9,432 nucleotides of DNA from assembly GCA_016926235.1 (NCBI GenBank), contig JAFGOZ010000172.1, positions 1 to 9,432 of the forward strand. Direction: 5' to 3'. Source of the DNA: Bacteroidales bacterium (GTDB lineage Bacteria > Bacteroidota > Bacteroidia > Bacteroidales > UBA10428). The notes beneath the pieces were generated by a model, which did no database searches, was not told the DNA's origin, and saw only the letters and a list, made by a program, of their open reading frames with translations. The translations under genes and the position numbers were made by a program. This document shows positions 1 to 8,061 of this stretch, piece after piece (positions within the stretch are counted from its first letter, which is position 1; each line of letters begins with the position of its first letter).

Positions 1-595
1 AACTTCCCACCACCTGCATAACATGATACATATCAATAGAAATTGAAAATGTACCCATGGAATTAATGATCCATTCAAGGTTCAATTGATTTATGCTGCC
101 GGACCTTCTGGCATCATAGTTATATGTATAGATCTGGCCTCTGCGATTTATAGCACTTCCGATATAATACATTGGCTGTTTGACCAGGGTAATCCGTATC
201 TTCCTGATAAGTTCGCTAACAGCATTTATCTTTTCAGCATCTGTTATTCCTCTTTTCAAATCATAAAAAAGCTGATATGAAGATTGGGTATTCGGATAGT
301 ATCCTATCACATTTTCAAACTCCCGCCGGAATGCTATCGTACGTTCCCTGGAATCACCATGTTTCTGGGGTATAAAATTAGGATGACTTATAATAGGGTA
401 ATAATATTCTATCCATTTCAGGATTAACAATCCAATGGGAAATGTAACACTGCCTTCACTGATACTTCTATAATTATTGTGTTCCTGGATTATTTCAATG
501 GTTCCCCTGAGCAAAGCAAATTTATATGTTGCATCCTTGCTGTCACGTTCAATTATTTTTGCCAGGTCAGTAATATTAAATGAATCACTGCTCAT
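1..595 (-). CDS. N-terminal part of a putative HNH-type endonuclease (3' end outside window)
   Basis: An open frame runs from ATG at 593-595 to the left edge with no stop, giving the first 198 residues of a longer protein. It begins MSSDSFNITDLAKIIERD and continues with DATYKFALLRGTIEII (residues about 22-37) and a stretch rich in W, Y and P (FPIGLLILKWIEYYYPI). These features resemble the N-terminal region of proteins commonly annotated as HNH endonuclease domain proteins, in which the HNH motif lies near the C-terminus. That region is not in this window, so catalytic residues cannot be checked and the call rests on recalled N-terminal similarity. The ATG directly follows the TAA of the upstream helicase gene (0 bp between), so the two are very probably translationally coupled. 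The end of the helicase gene supplies only a purine-rich leader (GGATTGAAGAATAA), not a strong Shine-Dalgarno. The reading frame is certain; the HNH assignment is moderate. Confidence 0.6.
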   Translation of the reverse strand, partial: MSSDSFNITDLAKIIERDSKDATYKFALLRGTIEIIQEHNNYRSISEGSVTFPIGLLILKWIEYYYPIISHPNFIPQKHGDSRERTIAFRREFENVIGYYPNTQSSYQLFYDLKRGITDAEKINAVSELIRKIRITLVKQPMYYIGSAINRRGQIYTYNYDARRSGSINQLNLEWIINSMGTFSISIDMYHVMQVVGS

Positions 596-2470
596 TTATT
601 CTTCAATCCTTTTCCTGAAATATTGCTCGATCTCCTTATTAACGAAATACACATAACATCCTTTCATTCCCCGCGTTAAAAGTACCCTATATATATTTCT
701 GACATATTTATCAAAATTAGCAGAATCACTCTTTAAAGTGGGATCAGCCGTGCCTGCAATATTGCCTTCCAGTAAATCAGTCACTGGATTAAATTTCAGA
801 TCATTTCCTATAATTACACCTATGTAATCAAATTCAAAGCCCTGTGCTGTATAAATACATCCCACCTGTTCAAATCCATTTGGTTTAAACGCCCAGTGAT
901 ACCAGGCAGGATAATGCCCTGCGCCATGCTCACCTTTTGTCTCCCATGGCATCTCAAAATTTCCTATTTTGACATCATTCACCAGAGTTCCATCAGGCTT
1001 CGGATCATTCCATGGCCAGCAATAGCCGGCAACAAGCCTTGCTGAATTTGGTTTTTCAGCCTCCTTCTCTTTCAGCTTACCATATAGTAATTCAGGAGAA
1101 TCATAAATGGCAAAATCAAAAATATTGTTCTTTTTTAAAATCCGGGATTCATCATTATGTCCCAAAACAGATTCAATCCATAACAGATAATCATTGGATC
1201 CCATACACCGGAATTGAGATAACAGTTGAACCTCATCAACAGATGCACTGATTTTTTCTGCAGCCTGAATAATACTCTCTGATGATCCAATTTCCTGTTT
1301 TCTTACTCTTTGATTATCATCTATGAAGAAAACAGAAGTTTTTGCACTTCTGATAATCTGATCGAGTTGAGATAGATCGGATCGTTGTTCTTTTTTCATA
1401 TATCGATTCACATTCTTTTCTTCTATTCTGTGTGCTTCATCGACCAGGATAACATCCAGGCTATTTTCTTTAATTCTTTCCGGAACAAGGAAATATGGAC
1501 TGATAAACAAATTTTTGAATTTTGAACCGACAAAATTCTGTAATCCCTCTCTGAATGGTTTTGATTTACAAACCAGTAATGTGGATCTTTGCCGGCGCGC
1601 CAGGTCAGCGATAACATTCAGGGCAATGATGGATTTTCCGGTTCCAGGTCCGCCTTTTACTATAATGATGGATTTTTTATTATGTTTTTCTGCCTGTTTG
1701 ATTTTAGCCCGGATCAGGTTCCTTGCAAGCAACTGCTCGTTTAAAAGCGCATACTGTTTGCCGTTAACAATAACATCTTTGATATTATCCAGCAGTTTTT
1801 TTGAAGGCCTGATCCTGCTGGTCATAAACCTGTTAAATATCTCTGTTCCGCTTCCTTTTTGGAGCAGCTCCTTCAATTTTTTTGATAATAGATTGACATC
1901 TTCTTTGCAGTAAACTGGGAATTCACTTAATAGATTGCTATAAACAGTGTCGAACAGCCCAGACTTATCCTCTTTGCTATAATTATGGCAATAACTGCAG
2001 CTTGTAAGCCGGAGCGGCGGTTCTGCTTCAAATTCTTCAACGAATTCAAGAAGATAATTATGATAACCTTTTACCTGCTGGGCAGGATGGGGGACTCTTC
2101 TTTTTGCACCACCGGTAAAGGTCTCGACAAAATTCCCTTCAATACTGGTAGATTCAACCAGATCCCATTGTTTTAGTTCAATTAAAAGGATATTATCATT
2201 TGAATTCTCATCTTTCCCATAAAGCAAGCAATCAATTCTGCTTTGATCATTGTAAGGCACAAAATATTCAAGAGCGATATGTGTATCTTTGATACCTGAA
2301 ATTTCAATTATGTCTCTGAGACGAGACAACGAATTTTGCCAGGAATGGTATTCACTTAAACCTGCTTTTCTTCCGGAATAATAGTAAAAGTTTTTATTCA
2401 TCTTATCTGCAAGCTTATTCATTCTATCAAGCTCACAGAATTCAGCAGTATTTCCCTGGTATATCAGCAC
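596..2470 (-). CDS. DUF2075 / Schlafen-group-3-like SF1 helicase with N-terminal PD-(D/E)XK nuclease segment
   Basis: A 624-residue predicted cytoplasmic nucleic-acid motor. The N-terminal third has a PD-(D/E)XK-like pattern: RID with D80, then LLIELK with E98 and K100, and Q131/Q132 in HPAQQVKGY as a likely fourth motif. The superfamily 1 helicase core follows: Walker A GGPGTGKS (273-280), Walker B with DEAH (ILVDEAH, 341-347), motif III FFIDDNQR (381-388), QFRC (419-422), IYTAQGFEFDYIG (539-551, motif V) and YRVLLTRG (594-601, motif VI with the arginine). This order and wording fit the DUF2075 family, now described as the Schlafen group 3 helicase domain. The start is GTG: MLIYQGNTAEF matches the usual beginning of the family, and the next Met lies at residue 17. 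It starts 3 bp after the pyrophosphohydrolase stop and ends abutting the next ATG, so it is the middle gene of an operon. All helicase motifs look intact; nuclease activity is inferred from motifs only. Confidence 0.9.
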   Translation of the reverse strand: MLIYQGNTAEFCELDRMNKLADKMNKNFYYYSGRKAGLSEYHSWQNSLSRLRDIIEISGIKDTHIALEYFVPYNDQSRIDCLLYGKDENSNDNILLIELKQWDLVESTSIEGNFVETFTGGAKRRVPHPAQQVKGYHNYLLEFVEEFEAEPPLRLTSCSYCHNYSKEDKSGLFDTVYSNLLSEFPVYCKEDVNLLSKKLKELLQKGSGTEIFNRFMTSRIRPSKKLLDNIKDVIVNGKQYALLNEQLLARNLIRAKIKQAEKHNKKSIIIVKGGPGTGKSIIALNVIADLARRQRSTLLVCKSKPFREGLQNFVGSKFKNLFISPYFLVPERIKENSLDVILVDEAHRIEEKNVNRYMKKEQRSDLSQLDQIIRSAKTSVFFIDDNQRVRKQEIGSSESIIQAAEKISASVDEVQLLSQFRCMGSNDYLLWIESVLGHNDESRILKKNNIFDFAIYDSPELLYGKLKEKEAEKPNSARLVAGYCWPWNDPKPDGTLVNDVKIGNFEMPWETKGEHGAGHYPAWYHWAFKPNGFEQVGCIYTAQGFEFDYIGVIIGNDLKFNPVTDLLEGNIAGTADPTLKSDSANFDKYVRNIYRVLLTRGMKGCYVYFVNKEIEQYFRKRIEE

Positions 2471-2473
2471 GAT

Positions 2474-2803
2474 TTAGAATTCATTATATTTTTTCGAGGA
2501 ATTTTTTGATTTTTCAACCGGATATTTTCGGTTGTTCTGCTCGATTTTTTCATGGATTATTTCCTTAATATCCAATCCACGTTTATGCGCTAGTAATAAT
2601 CCGAATATAAATATATCAGCAAGTTCCTCCTTAATTTTTGTCTTATCAACAGCCTCCGATTCCTCGACAGTTTTCCAGAGGAATAACTCGTTTAATTCAG
2701 CTGCTTCAATGGATAAAGCAAGAGCGAGATCCTTGGAATTATGAAATTGTTCCCAGTTTCTTGCGTCACGGAATTTTATGATTTCGTTAATTAACTTATT
2801 CAT
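2474..2803 (-). CDS. MazG-like all-alpha nucleotide pyrophosphohydrolase (DCTPP1/iMazG type)
   Basis: A 109-residue enzyme expected to hydrolyse (d)NTPs to the monophosphate and pyrophosphate. The metal-binding signature is complete: E33xxE36 in SIEAAELNELF and E60xxD63 in EELADIFIF, followed by the conserved NRKYP (91-95). The sequence resembles dCTP pyrophosphatase 1 closely: FRDARNWEQFHNSKDLALAL near the start corresponds to the FxxxRDWEQFH segment of DCTPP1, and SSKKYNEF at the C-terminus corresponds to SSRKYTEL. This suggests a pyrimidine deoxynucleotide substrate (dCTP or 5-modified dCTP), though specificity cannot be read from sequence. It is about the size of a single-domain family member. 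The ATG at 2801-2803 has an AGGA 4 bp upstream (2808-2811 on the complementary strand), the only reasonable Shine-Dalgarno among the genes here. It is first in the operon, 3 bp before the helicase gene. In that context a defence role is more likely than general housecleaning, but this is inference. Confidence 0.93.
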   Translation of the reverse strand: MNKLINEIIKFRDARNWEQFHNSKDLALALSIEAAELNELFLWKTVEESEAVDKTKIKEELADIFIFGLLLAHKRGLDIKEIIHEKIEQNNRKYPVEKSKNSSKKYNEF

Positions 2804-2855
2804 AACATCCTATATTGGTTCATAACAAATTAAATATTCAATAAAAAAAATCTCA

Positions 2856-2885
2856 ATTATAGTATAGATACTGCAAGTATTTCTA
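2856..2885 (-). promoter_or_regulatory. Possible promoter of the pyrophosphohydrolase-helicase-HNH operon
   Basis: On the minus strand a perfect TATAAT (2856-2861) sits 18 bp from TAGAAA (2880-2885), a 4/6 match to TTGACA. A start site near 2849 would leave a leader of roughly 45 nt before the ATG at 2803. It lies in the 103-bp gap that separates the McrBC-like unit from this operon. The gap is AT-rich, so a chance TATAAT is possible and the -35 match is modest. Confidence 0.4.
2861..2880. repeat. Clustered AGTAT/ATACT inverted repeats in the promoter spacer
   Basis: On the + strand the segment reads AGTAT, ag, ATACT, gca, AGTAT: three alternating 5-bp arms giving two overlapping small palindromes. 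They fill the spacer between the proposed -35 and -10 boxes of the operon promoter, where a repressor could compete with RNA polymerase. Arms of 5 bp in AT-rich DNA can arise by chance. Confidence 0.3.
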
Positions 2886-2906
2886 CTACTTCATTAAAAA
2901 AGTTGT

Positions 2907-5168
2907 CTATTTAATAACAACGTTCATTAATTCAGCTAAAGAAACTGAAAAGGGAAGCGGTGATCCTCTAAAGCGAGAATATGTATTCAACTTTGTTATA
3001 TCCCAGTAAATATCTCTAAACTCATTTTCAAGTTGATCTTCAATTTCAAAAACTAAATAAAAATTATGATTTGGAGCAGGGTAATTAATTTCTATCAAGT
3101 CTTCCCTAGAGAAAATTCTAGGACCATTTATTTTCAATTTAAAAAGCTTACTAGTATTAGTTTCATTATAAGTATGTAATAAAAGATATCGTGCTCCAAT
3201 AACTTTTGAACTTAAATGTATTGATCCTTTTATAAATCCGATCCTGGTATTATATAAATGCTTTGATTTAATCCAGCTAAGCTGATCTTGATTTTTATAA
3301 TACCCAACTAATACAAATATATCATTAGGTAATAAATCTCTGTTTTTTCCATGTGTTTCAGGCAATAACTCTCTTACTTCTTCGCTATTTTTATCTCTAA
3401 AGATTTCATATGTTCTATGAGCAATTCTCTCCCTCTGAGAAGCTCTATTCATAAAATGATCAACCACTTCTTTAATGAAAGACTTTAACTCATTTTCTCC
3501 TGTATCTGTTTTAGATGGTCTAATTGGAAATGCTCCAAGACCAGGAATAATTTCATGAAAACCTCTTCTTTTAATGGTCTGATCACCAGGATATAATATA
3601 TATGCTCCGCCAGTTCTTCTAATAGCATCCTTATAAGAATGCATTTTTAGAAGGTCAACCCTTTTATAAGTTCCCCTATTTTGTTCATTTTTTTCTTCAT
3701 TAAGATCAATCTCTTCGCTTAAAACCTTACTTAAATCCTCAATCTTATATTTTGCATCAAAATGTATATGTACGATTAGTTCTTCATTTTCAGCATCTGT
3801 CTGACTAACTATGTCGTAAGGCCATATTGTCAAAGTGTAATCTGGACGCATTCTCCTTGTCCAACTTCCTCCTTTGGGATAATTTTGATCTCCACTAAAT
3901 GTCCTATTATAACTAAACTCAATATTAAGCTTTCTTGAATATCCTTGATAAATGCCCTTTACTGCAATATGATTTCCTTGTTTAAGTTGTAATCCTAAAC
4001 CATCTTCAGTTTTAACAATTAAATCTTCGAGACTTTTTGATTCAAGCTTAAAGATATCTTTTATGATTTCAAGAAGTTTAAAAAATAACCAATATTCATA
4101 TAAAACAGCAACGTCTCTTTTACCAGCCTCATAGACATCATTACCACCATGCCATATTAATTTTGCTGCGAGATTAAACATTAACCACGATCTTAAAATC
4201 TCTCTATAACCTTCTTTACGCTGTAAAACTGGGCTATTAAATGGTAAGGTATCAAGTTCAGAGATTTCTCTAAAAATTGGATTACTTAAATGTTGTTCAA
4301 GTTTTTCTTCTGATTTGGTTATTTCTAAAATATTTAAATCATTAGCGTTAATCTTTGTTCTTAAATAACCTATAAATGACAAGAAACTATTAAGTACATA
4401 TTTGACAAATCTATTTTCTGGGGTATCAACTGTCTCGGTTTTTTTAGTAGTCCTAATTTGATAAGGAACAGAACTCATTATTTTGCTTAAAGAATGACCT
4501 TGCGGTAAATCAATTCTATTTGATAAACTTGTGAGTTGTTTTAATATTCTGTTATTCGGCTTTCGTATTTTTCTAATATCACTGTCACTTTCTATTTCGC
4601 GCCATCTTGTAACGGGAGCAGACAATACTTTCAAAAATGAATCATTAAATTCTTCTGAATCTAAAATTGATTTCAAAAATGTAAATTGCTGATATAAAGT
4701 TTTTGAATCCTTGTTGAAGTCAGGTTCGAAATTCTGAATAACAGGTGAAGTATGTGTCAATAGTAAATCAGTGCATTTCTCGGTTATTTCACTAAGCATT
4801 ATTCGATAATCTTCTCGGTATGTTGTTTTTATCGAAATTACTTCTACTCTGACATCAATACTTTCAATAAAATCATATACTTTCAAGATAAGTGTTCCTA
4901 CATAATTATTTGGACTTATTCTTCCTGAGTTTGTATTTATATTAGATTGCTTTACAATATCTTTTATATTAGATTTAAGAGAATAATTTTTATCTGAAAT
5001 GATATATTCATAAAAGCATCCTTCTTTAATTTGAAACCTGGACTCCCCATTTAATTCAGCTTCAAAATCGCTTATTTCAATTATTGTATCAGGCTTTTCT
5101 CCAATAATCTTTAAAAAGATTTCTCCTGATTTTGTAAGAATCGGTATATATAATGAATTCTCAGTCAT
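2907..5168 (-). CDS. DUF2357 / PD-(D/E)XK nuclease, McrC-like partner of the upstream AAA+ protein
   Basis: A 753-residue protein expected to be the nuclease subunit of an McrBC-family restriction system. An N-terminal beta-rich and then helical region (about 1-330) fits DUF2357. It is followed by a helical VLYEYWLFFKLLEII segment (355-369) and a PD-(D/E)XK core: RPDYTL with D443, then HFDAKYK with D471 and K473, and KMHSYKDAI (508-516), a combination typical of the PDDEXK_7 nuclease of McrC-like proteins. After about residue 612 comes an extra C-terminal domain (VLVGYYKN, LSWIKS, GARYLLLH, LVFEIED) that I cannot assign. E. coli McrC is about 348 residues, so this is roughly double. The ATG lies 6 bp after the stop of the AAA+ gene with no clear ribosome-binding site, which suggests coupled translation. 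Base composition is lower in GC than the flanking units. Catalytic residues look intact; the target cannot be deduced from this subunit alone. Confidence 0.88.
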   Translation of the reverse strand: MTENSLYIPILTKSGEIFLKIIGEKPDTIIEISDFEAELNGESRFQIKEGCFYEYIISDKNYSLKSNIKDIVKQSNINTNSGRISPNNYVGTLILKVYDFIESIDVRVEVISIKTTYREDYRIMLSEITEKCTDLLLTHTSPVIQNFEPDFNKDSKTLYQQFTFLKSILDSEEFNDSFLKVLSAPVTRWREIESDSDIRKIRKPNNRILKQLTSLSNRIDLPQGHSLSKIMSSVPYQIRTTKKTETVDTPENRFVKYVLNSFLSFIGYLRTKINANDLNILEITKSEEKLEQHLSNPIFREISELDTLPFNSPVLQRKEGYREILRSWLMFNLAAKLIWHGGNDVYEAGKRDVAVLYEYWLFFKLLEIIKDIFKLESKSLEDLIVKTEDGLGLQLKQGNHIAVKGIYQGYSRKLNIEFSYNRTFSGDQNYPKGGSWTRRMRPDYTLTIWPYDIVSQTDAENEELIVHIHFDAKYKIEDLSKVLSEEIDLNEEKNEQNRGTYKRVDLLKMHSYKDAIRRTGGAYILYPGDQTIKRRGFHEIIPGLGAFPIRPSKTDTGENELKSFIKEVVDHFMNRASQRERIAHRTYEIFRDKNSEEVRELLPETHGKNRDLLPNDIFVLVGYYKNQDQLSWIKSKHLYNTRIGFIKGSIHLSSKVIGARYLLLHTYNETNTSKLFKLKINGPRIFSREDLIEINYPAPNHNFYLVFEIEDQLENEFRDIYWDITKLNTYSRFRGSPLPFSVSLAELMNVVIK

Positions 5169-5174
5169 TGTGAA

Positions 5175-8039
5175 TTAAGCTTCTGCATAACTTGAAAAGC
5201 CATTTTCAATTAGTTTCTTGTACATCCTTGCGATCTTTTCATAAGATACAGGATGCTTAGAAATTTCATTAATTTTTACATCATCATCAATGTTTAATAG
5301 ATCTTCAATTTTGAAATTATTACCATTCTTTAATTCATTTTTTAGACATAATGTTGCTAATGTTTTCAAAACTGGTTCTAATTTGCGGCGAGATCCATGA
5401 ACTTTTGGAAGTAACTTCTGCATAATAGCAGCATCTATTATTGAATTTATCTCCCAATTACTTTCTATTCTATTAATTACGGCTGCAAACCTTGTTATTT
5501 CTGAAGCACTTCGATAACCAAATTCTGCACCAACCTTTTTCAGCTCTTTGAAAAAATTAAGTAAAGATATTTGGAGGTCTTCCATGTTTGACGAAATAAG
5601 TTCTCTATTTTTAGATATATTCAGAAAGCTAGCAGACATTAATGAACCAGCTCCTCTAATTTTTTCAAGATTTATATTGAGATTCTTCTTTAAGTAATCT
5701 TCCATTTCAACTGGTGACACTCTAAATTCAATAACATTTGCTCTATCCAGAACTTTGGGACTAAACATGTAAGTCGTTTCATCAACATTTACTGTTCCTA
5801 TTACAAATAGATTATCAGGCAATTTTATTTTTGATGGAACATTATCAAGCAAATTCAAATAAGGGTGCAATGAAATAGGTTCTCCAGATTCCATACAACT
5901 TAAGAAATCTGCAAAATACCTTTCTACATGACTTAAATTCATTTCATCAAGAATTAAAAAGAACGGTTTTTGAAGATTTTCTGGTTTCGCAGCATTAATA
6001 ATTAAATTCAATACTCCGTTGTCAGGTAATACATACCTTCCTTTCTCAAGAGCATTTGGGTATCCTAGCAAGGGTTCTCTATTAGTCCAGTCAGCACCAA
6101 TAGGTACAAGACAAATTTGGTTTTCATTAGCACATATCCAGGAAGAAAATATTTGTGCAAGTTTTGTTTTACCAGACCCTGATAATCCGGTAAGTATAAC
6201 AAATGGTTTTGTAAGAAGAGCACCAATAAATCTAACTAATAAATTGCTATTAAAATAAAAACCAGAATCAGTAAAGTCTTCTAAAGCTTGTTTTATATCA
6301 AAATCTTTTTCTGGCATGATGCCTTCTATTATTTCCTTTACATATGGTAGATTCTTTGATGTCATTTTAAAATATTCACGATTTATTAATGATAAGAGTT
6401 CTACAGGACAAGGGGTTAAATAGGCACCTTGTCTTAAATTTAAGTCTTTATTATAAAATACTTCTGAATTAACAGCAATTTTGTCGAGTGCAGCTTTATT
6501 TTTATTATTTAAAATTTTAGCTCTATTAATAGTTTGTTCAAGCTTTAAATATTTCTCTAATTTTATTAAATAAGCCGGACCTGGCCATGCTGTATCTTTT
6601 AAACCATCTGCCGGAATAGCTTCATTCTCGACTATGGATATACCTGAGAAACCTTCATTATCCGTTAAATGTAAAATGACATCTCCTGCCCTTACAAAAC
6701 GCATATTTTTATATATATCTGCTCCGTTATCACCGGTCTGTGGTGACCATAGGGCTAATCCTATTGCTCTATCGCCCTCAATTCTATCCATGTTTCCCTT
6801 AACTAAAGTCTTTTCAATCCAAACCTTTTTATTATTCTTTGATGATTCTTCTATACCTATCAATTTTATTAACTTTCCAACATAATCCTTATACTTTGTA
6901 ATATCTGTTAGCGTTTTTTGAACAATTGGGTGTTCTATTTCTTCCCAGACGCCTCTTTTTGTCCACTTAACTTTGCGAATATGGTAATAATCTTCTCTTG
7001 AAGTATCATAACTATATTCTCCATCAACAATCCCAAATCCTAAATAATTTTTTGTCCCTCCTTTAGCTATTATTATATCTCCTTTCCTCATAACATGTAA
7101 AAACTCCCAAAATGCAAGTGCATCATTTTTGAATGATTGTTCGCTTTTGTGGATTTCTTGTAATTTCTTTGATATGTCTTCCTTTGATGTAAAGAATCTT
7201 AAATCATCAGTTTCGTTTGTACCTATACCAATTATACCTTCTTGATAATACTTATCCCAATATTTTGCATTTCGGCCTGGTGCATAAAGCCAATATCTCA
7301 CTTTTTTTGTAGGATTATTCTCATTTTCTTTCTGTTGATCATTTTCTGATACTGCATATTGAGTAAAATCTTTTTCAGATCTCCATAAGTTTCTTAACTC
7401 ATTAGAATAAACAAAACATGAAATTGTCCTACAATTAGTAGATATTTCTGCTTCATTAAACTTTATCTTTATCAAATCCGCTGTTTTTACAATTTGTGCT
7501 CCAATTGTGTCATTAGTTGGACTATAATCTATTTCAAGACTTTTTATAAGCTTAAATCTGTCATTAAGCGAAACTATACTTAAATTATTAAATGGATCAT
7601 AAGCAGCTATCAAGCAGTTTATTGCGTTACCACTCCTCCCCGTGAGATTCTTAATTCTACCTTGATTCAATTCATATAATTCATCAATTTTTATTCTTCT
7701 TTCTTCAGAAGAATTAGTTTTCAAAATAATGTCTATACATGCAGAAAGTGTTTTGTCTTTTCTTAGTTCGCGGAATATTGTTCTTGATTTAACCTGCGGA
7801 ATCAATAGACTTGCAATGGCTTCAGTATCCTTTGTATTTCCCTTACCATGAGAATCTAATATTTTAATAACTGCATCCAGTTCATCATCAGTGAGTTCCA
7901 TATCACTTGCCTTAATAATTCTTTCATTCCAGAACTTTCTAAATCTTAGACTTTGTTCCTCCCAAATTTTATTTTTAACTCCCTCTTGATAGTTAATCAG
8001 GAATGAATTAAATAATTCTTTTAAATCTTGGTTATTCAT
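5175..8039 (-). CDS. McrB-like AAA+ NTPase with two tandem PUA/EVE-like reader segments
   Basis: A 954-residue motor and recognition subunit of an McrBC-like system. Residues 1-245 form an unassigned N-terminal region with a conserved-looking LTGRSGNAINCLIAAYDP (132-149). Residues about 247-395 look EVE-like: YWLYAPGRNAKYWDKYY, GIIGIG, RKGDIIIAKGG, then YLGFGIVDGEY and IRKVKWTKRGVW. Residues about 406-500 form a second related-looking segment: RAIGLALWSPQ, VRAGDVILHLTD, FSGISIVENE. The AAA+ core has Walker A GLSGSGKT (618-625), PIGADWTNREPLLGY (646-660), Walker B with the family signature LILDEMNLSHVERYFADFL (695-713), and GTVNVDET (748-755) with R766 in LDRA as a candidate finger; GYRSASEI (841-848) may be sensor 2. 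E. coli McrB is about 459 residues and lacks the EVE pair. PUA/EVE folds bind modified bases, so recognition of modified DNA is the likely role. ATG at 8037-8039 has only an A-rich leader. Confidence 0.9.
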   Translation of the reverse strand: MNNQDLKELFNSFLINYQEGVKNKIWEEQSLRFRKFWNERIIKASDMELTDDELDAVIKILDSHGKGNTKDTEAIASLLIPQVKSRTIFRELRKDKTLSACIDIILKTNSSEERRIKIDELYELNQGRIKNLTGRSGNAINCLIAAYDPFNNLSIVSLNDRFKLIKSLEIDYSPTNDTIGAQIVKTADLIKIKFNEAEISTNCRTISCFVYSNELRNLWRSEKDFTQYAVSENDQQKENENNPTKKVRYWLYAPGRNAKYWDKYYQEGIIGIGTNETDDLRFFTSKEDISKKLQEIHKSEQSFKNDALAFWEFLHVMRKGDIIIAKGGTKNYLGFGIVDGEYSYDTSREDYYHIRKVKWTKRGVWEEIEHPIVQKTLTDITKYKDYVGKLIKLIGIEESSKNNKKVWIEKTLVKGNMDRIEGDRAIGLALWSPQTGDNGADIYKNMRFVRAGDVILHLTDNEGFSGISIVENEAIPADGLKDTAWPGPAYLIKLEKYLKLEQTINRAKILNNKNKAALDKIAVNSEVFYNKDLNLRQGAYLTPCPVELLSLINREYFKMTSKNLPYVKEIIEGIMPEKDFDIKQALEDFTDSGFYFNSNLLVRFIGALLTKPFVILTGLSGSGKTKLAQIFSSWICANENQICLVPIGADWTNREPLLGYPNALEKGRYVLPDNGVLNLIINAAKPENLQKPFFLILDEMNLSHVERYFADFLSCMESGEPISLHPYLNLLDNVPSKIKLPDNLFVIGTVNVDETTYMFSPKVLDRANVIEFRVSPVEMEDYLKKNLNINLEKIRGAGSLMSASFLNISKNRELISSNMEDLQISLLNFFKELKKVGAEFGYRSASEITRFAAVINRIESNWEINSIIDAAIMQKLLPKVHGSRRKLEPVLKTLATLCLKNELKNGNNFKIEDLLNIDDDVKINEISKHPVSYEKIARMYKKLIENGFSSYAEA

Positions 8040-8061
8040 ATTTATCTTTTTTTATTTCGTT

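Noticed and set aside
86..280. Plus-strand open frame of 64 codons near the left edge
   Set aside because: It lies antisense within the continuous minus-strand frame that starts at 595, which has family-like sequence and operon spacing. The plus-strand product has no recognisable motif.
1515..1913. Plus-strand open frame of 132 codons
   Set aside because: It is antisense to the helicase core encoding Walker A and flanking motifs, and its hydrophobic, serine-rich product is typical of a shadow frame.
2010..2020. Zinc-binding site in the helicase (CxxCH at residues 158-162)
   Set aside because: There is only one Cys pair with no second pair nearby, and the position corresponds to a conserved but non-zinc segment of DUF2075 proteins as I recall them.
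2843..2880. Intrinsic terminator after the nuclease gene (small hairpin plus T8)
   Set aside because: The hairpin arms are only 5 bp of A/T-rich sequence and the T run is about 10 bases away from the last arm, so it does not fit a normal intrinsic terminator.
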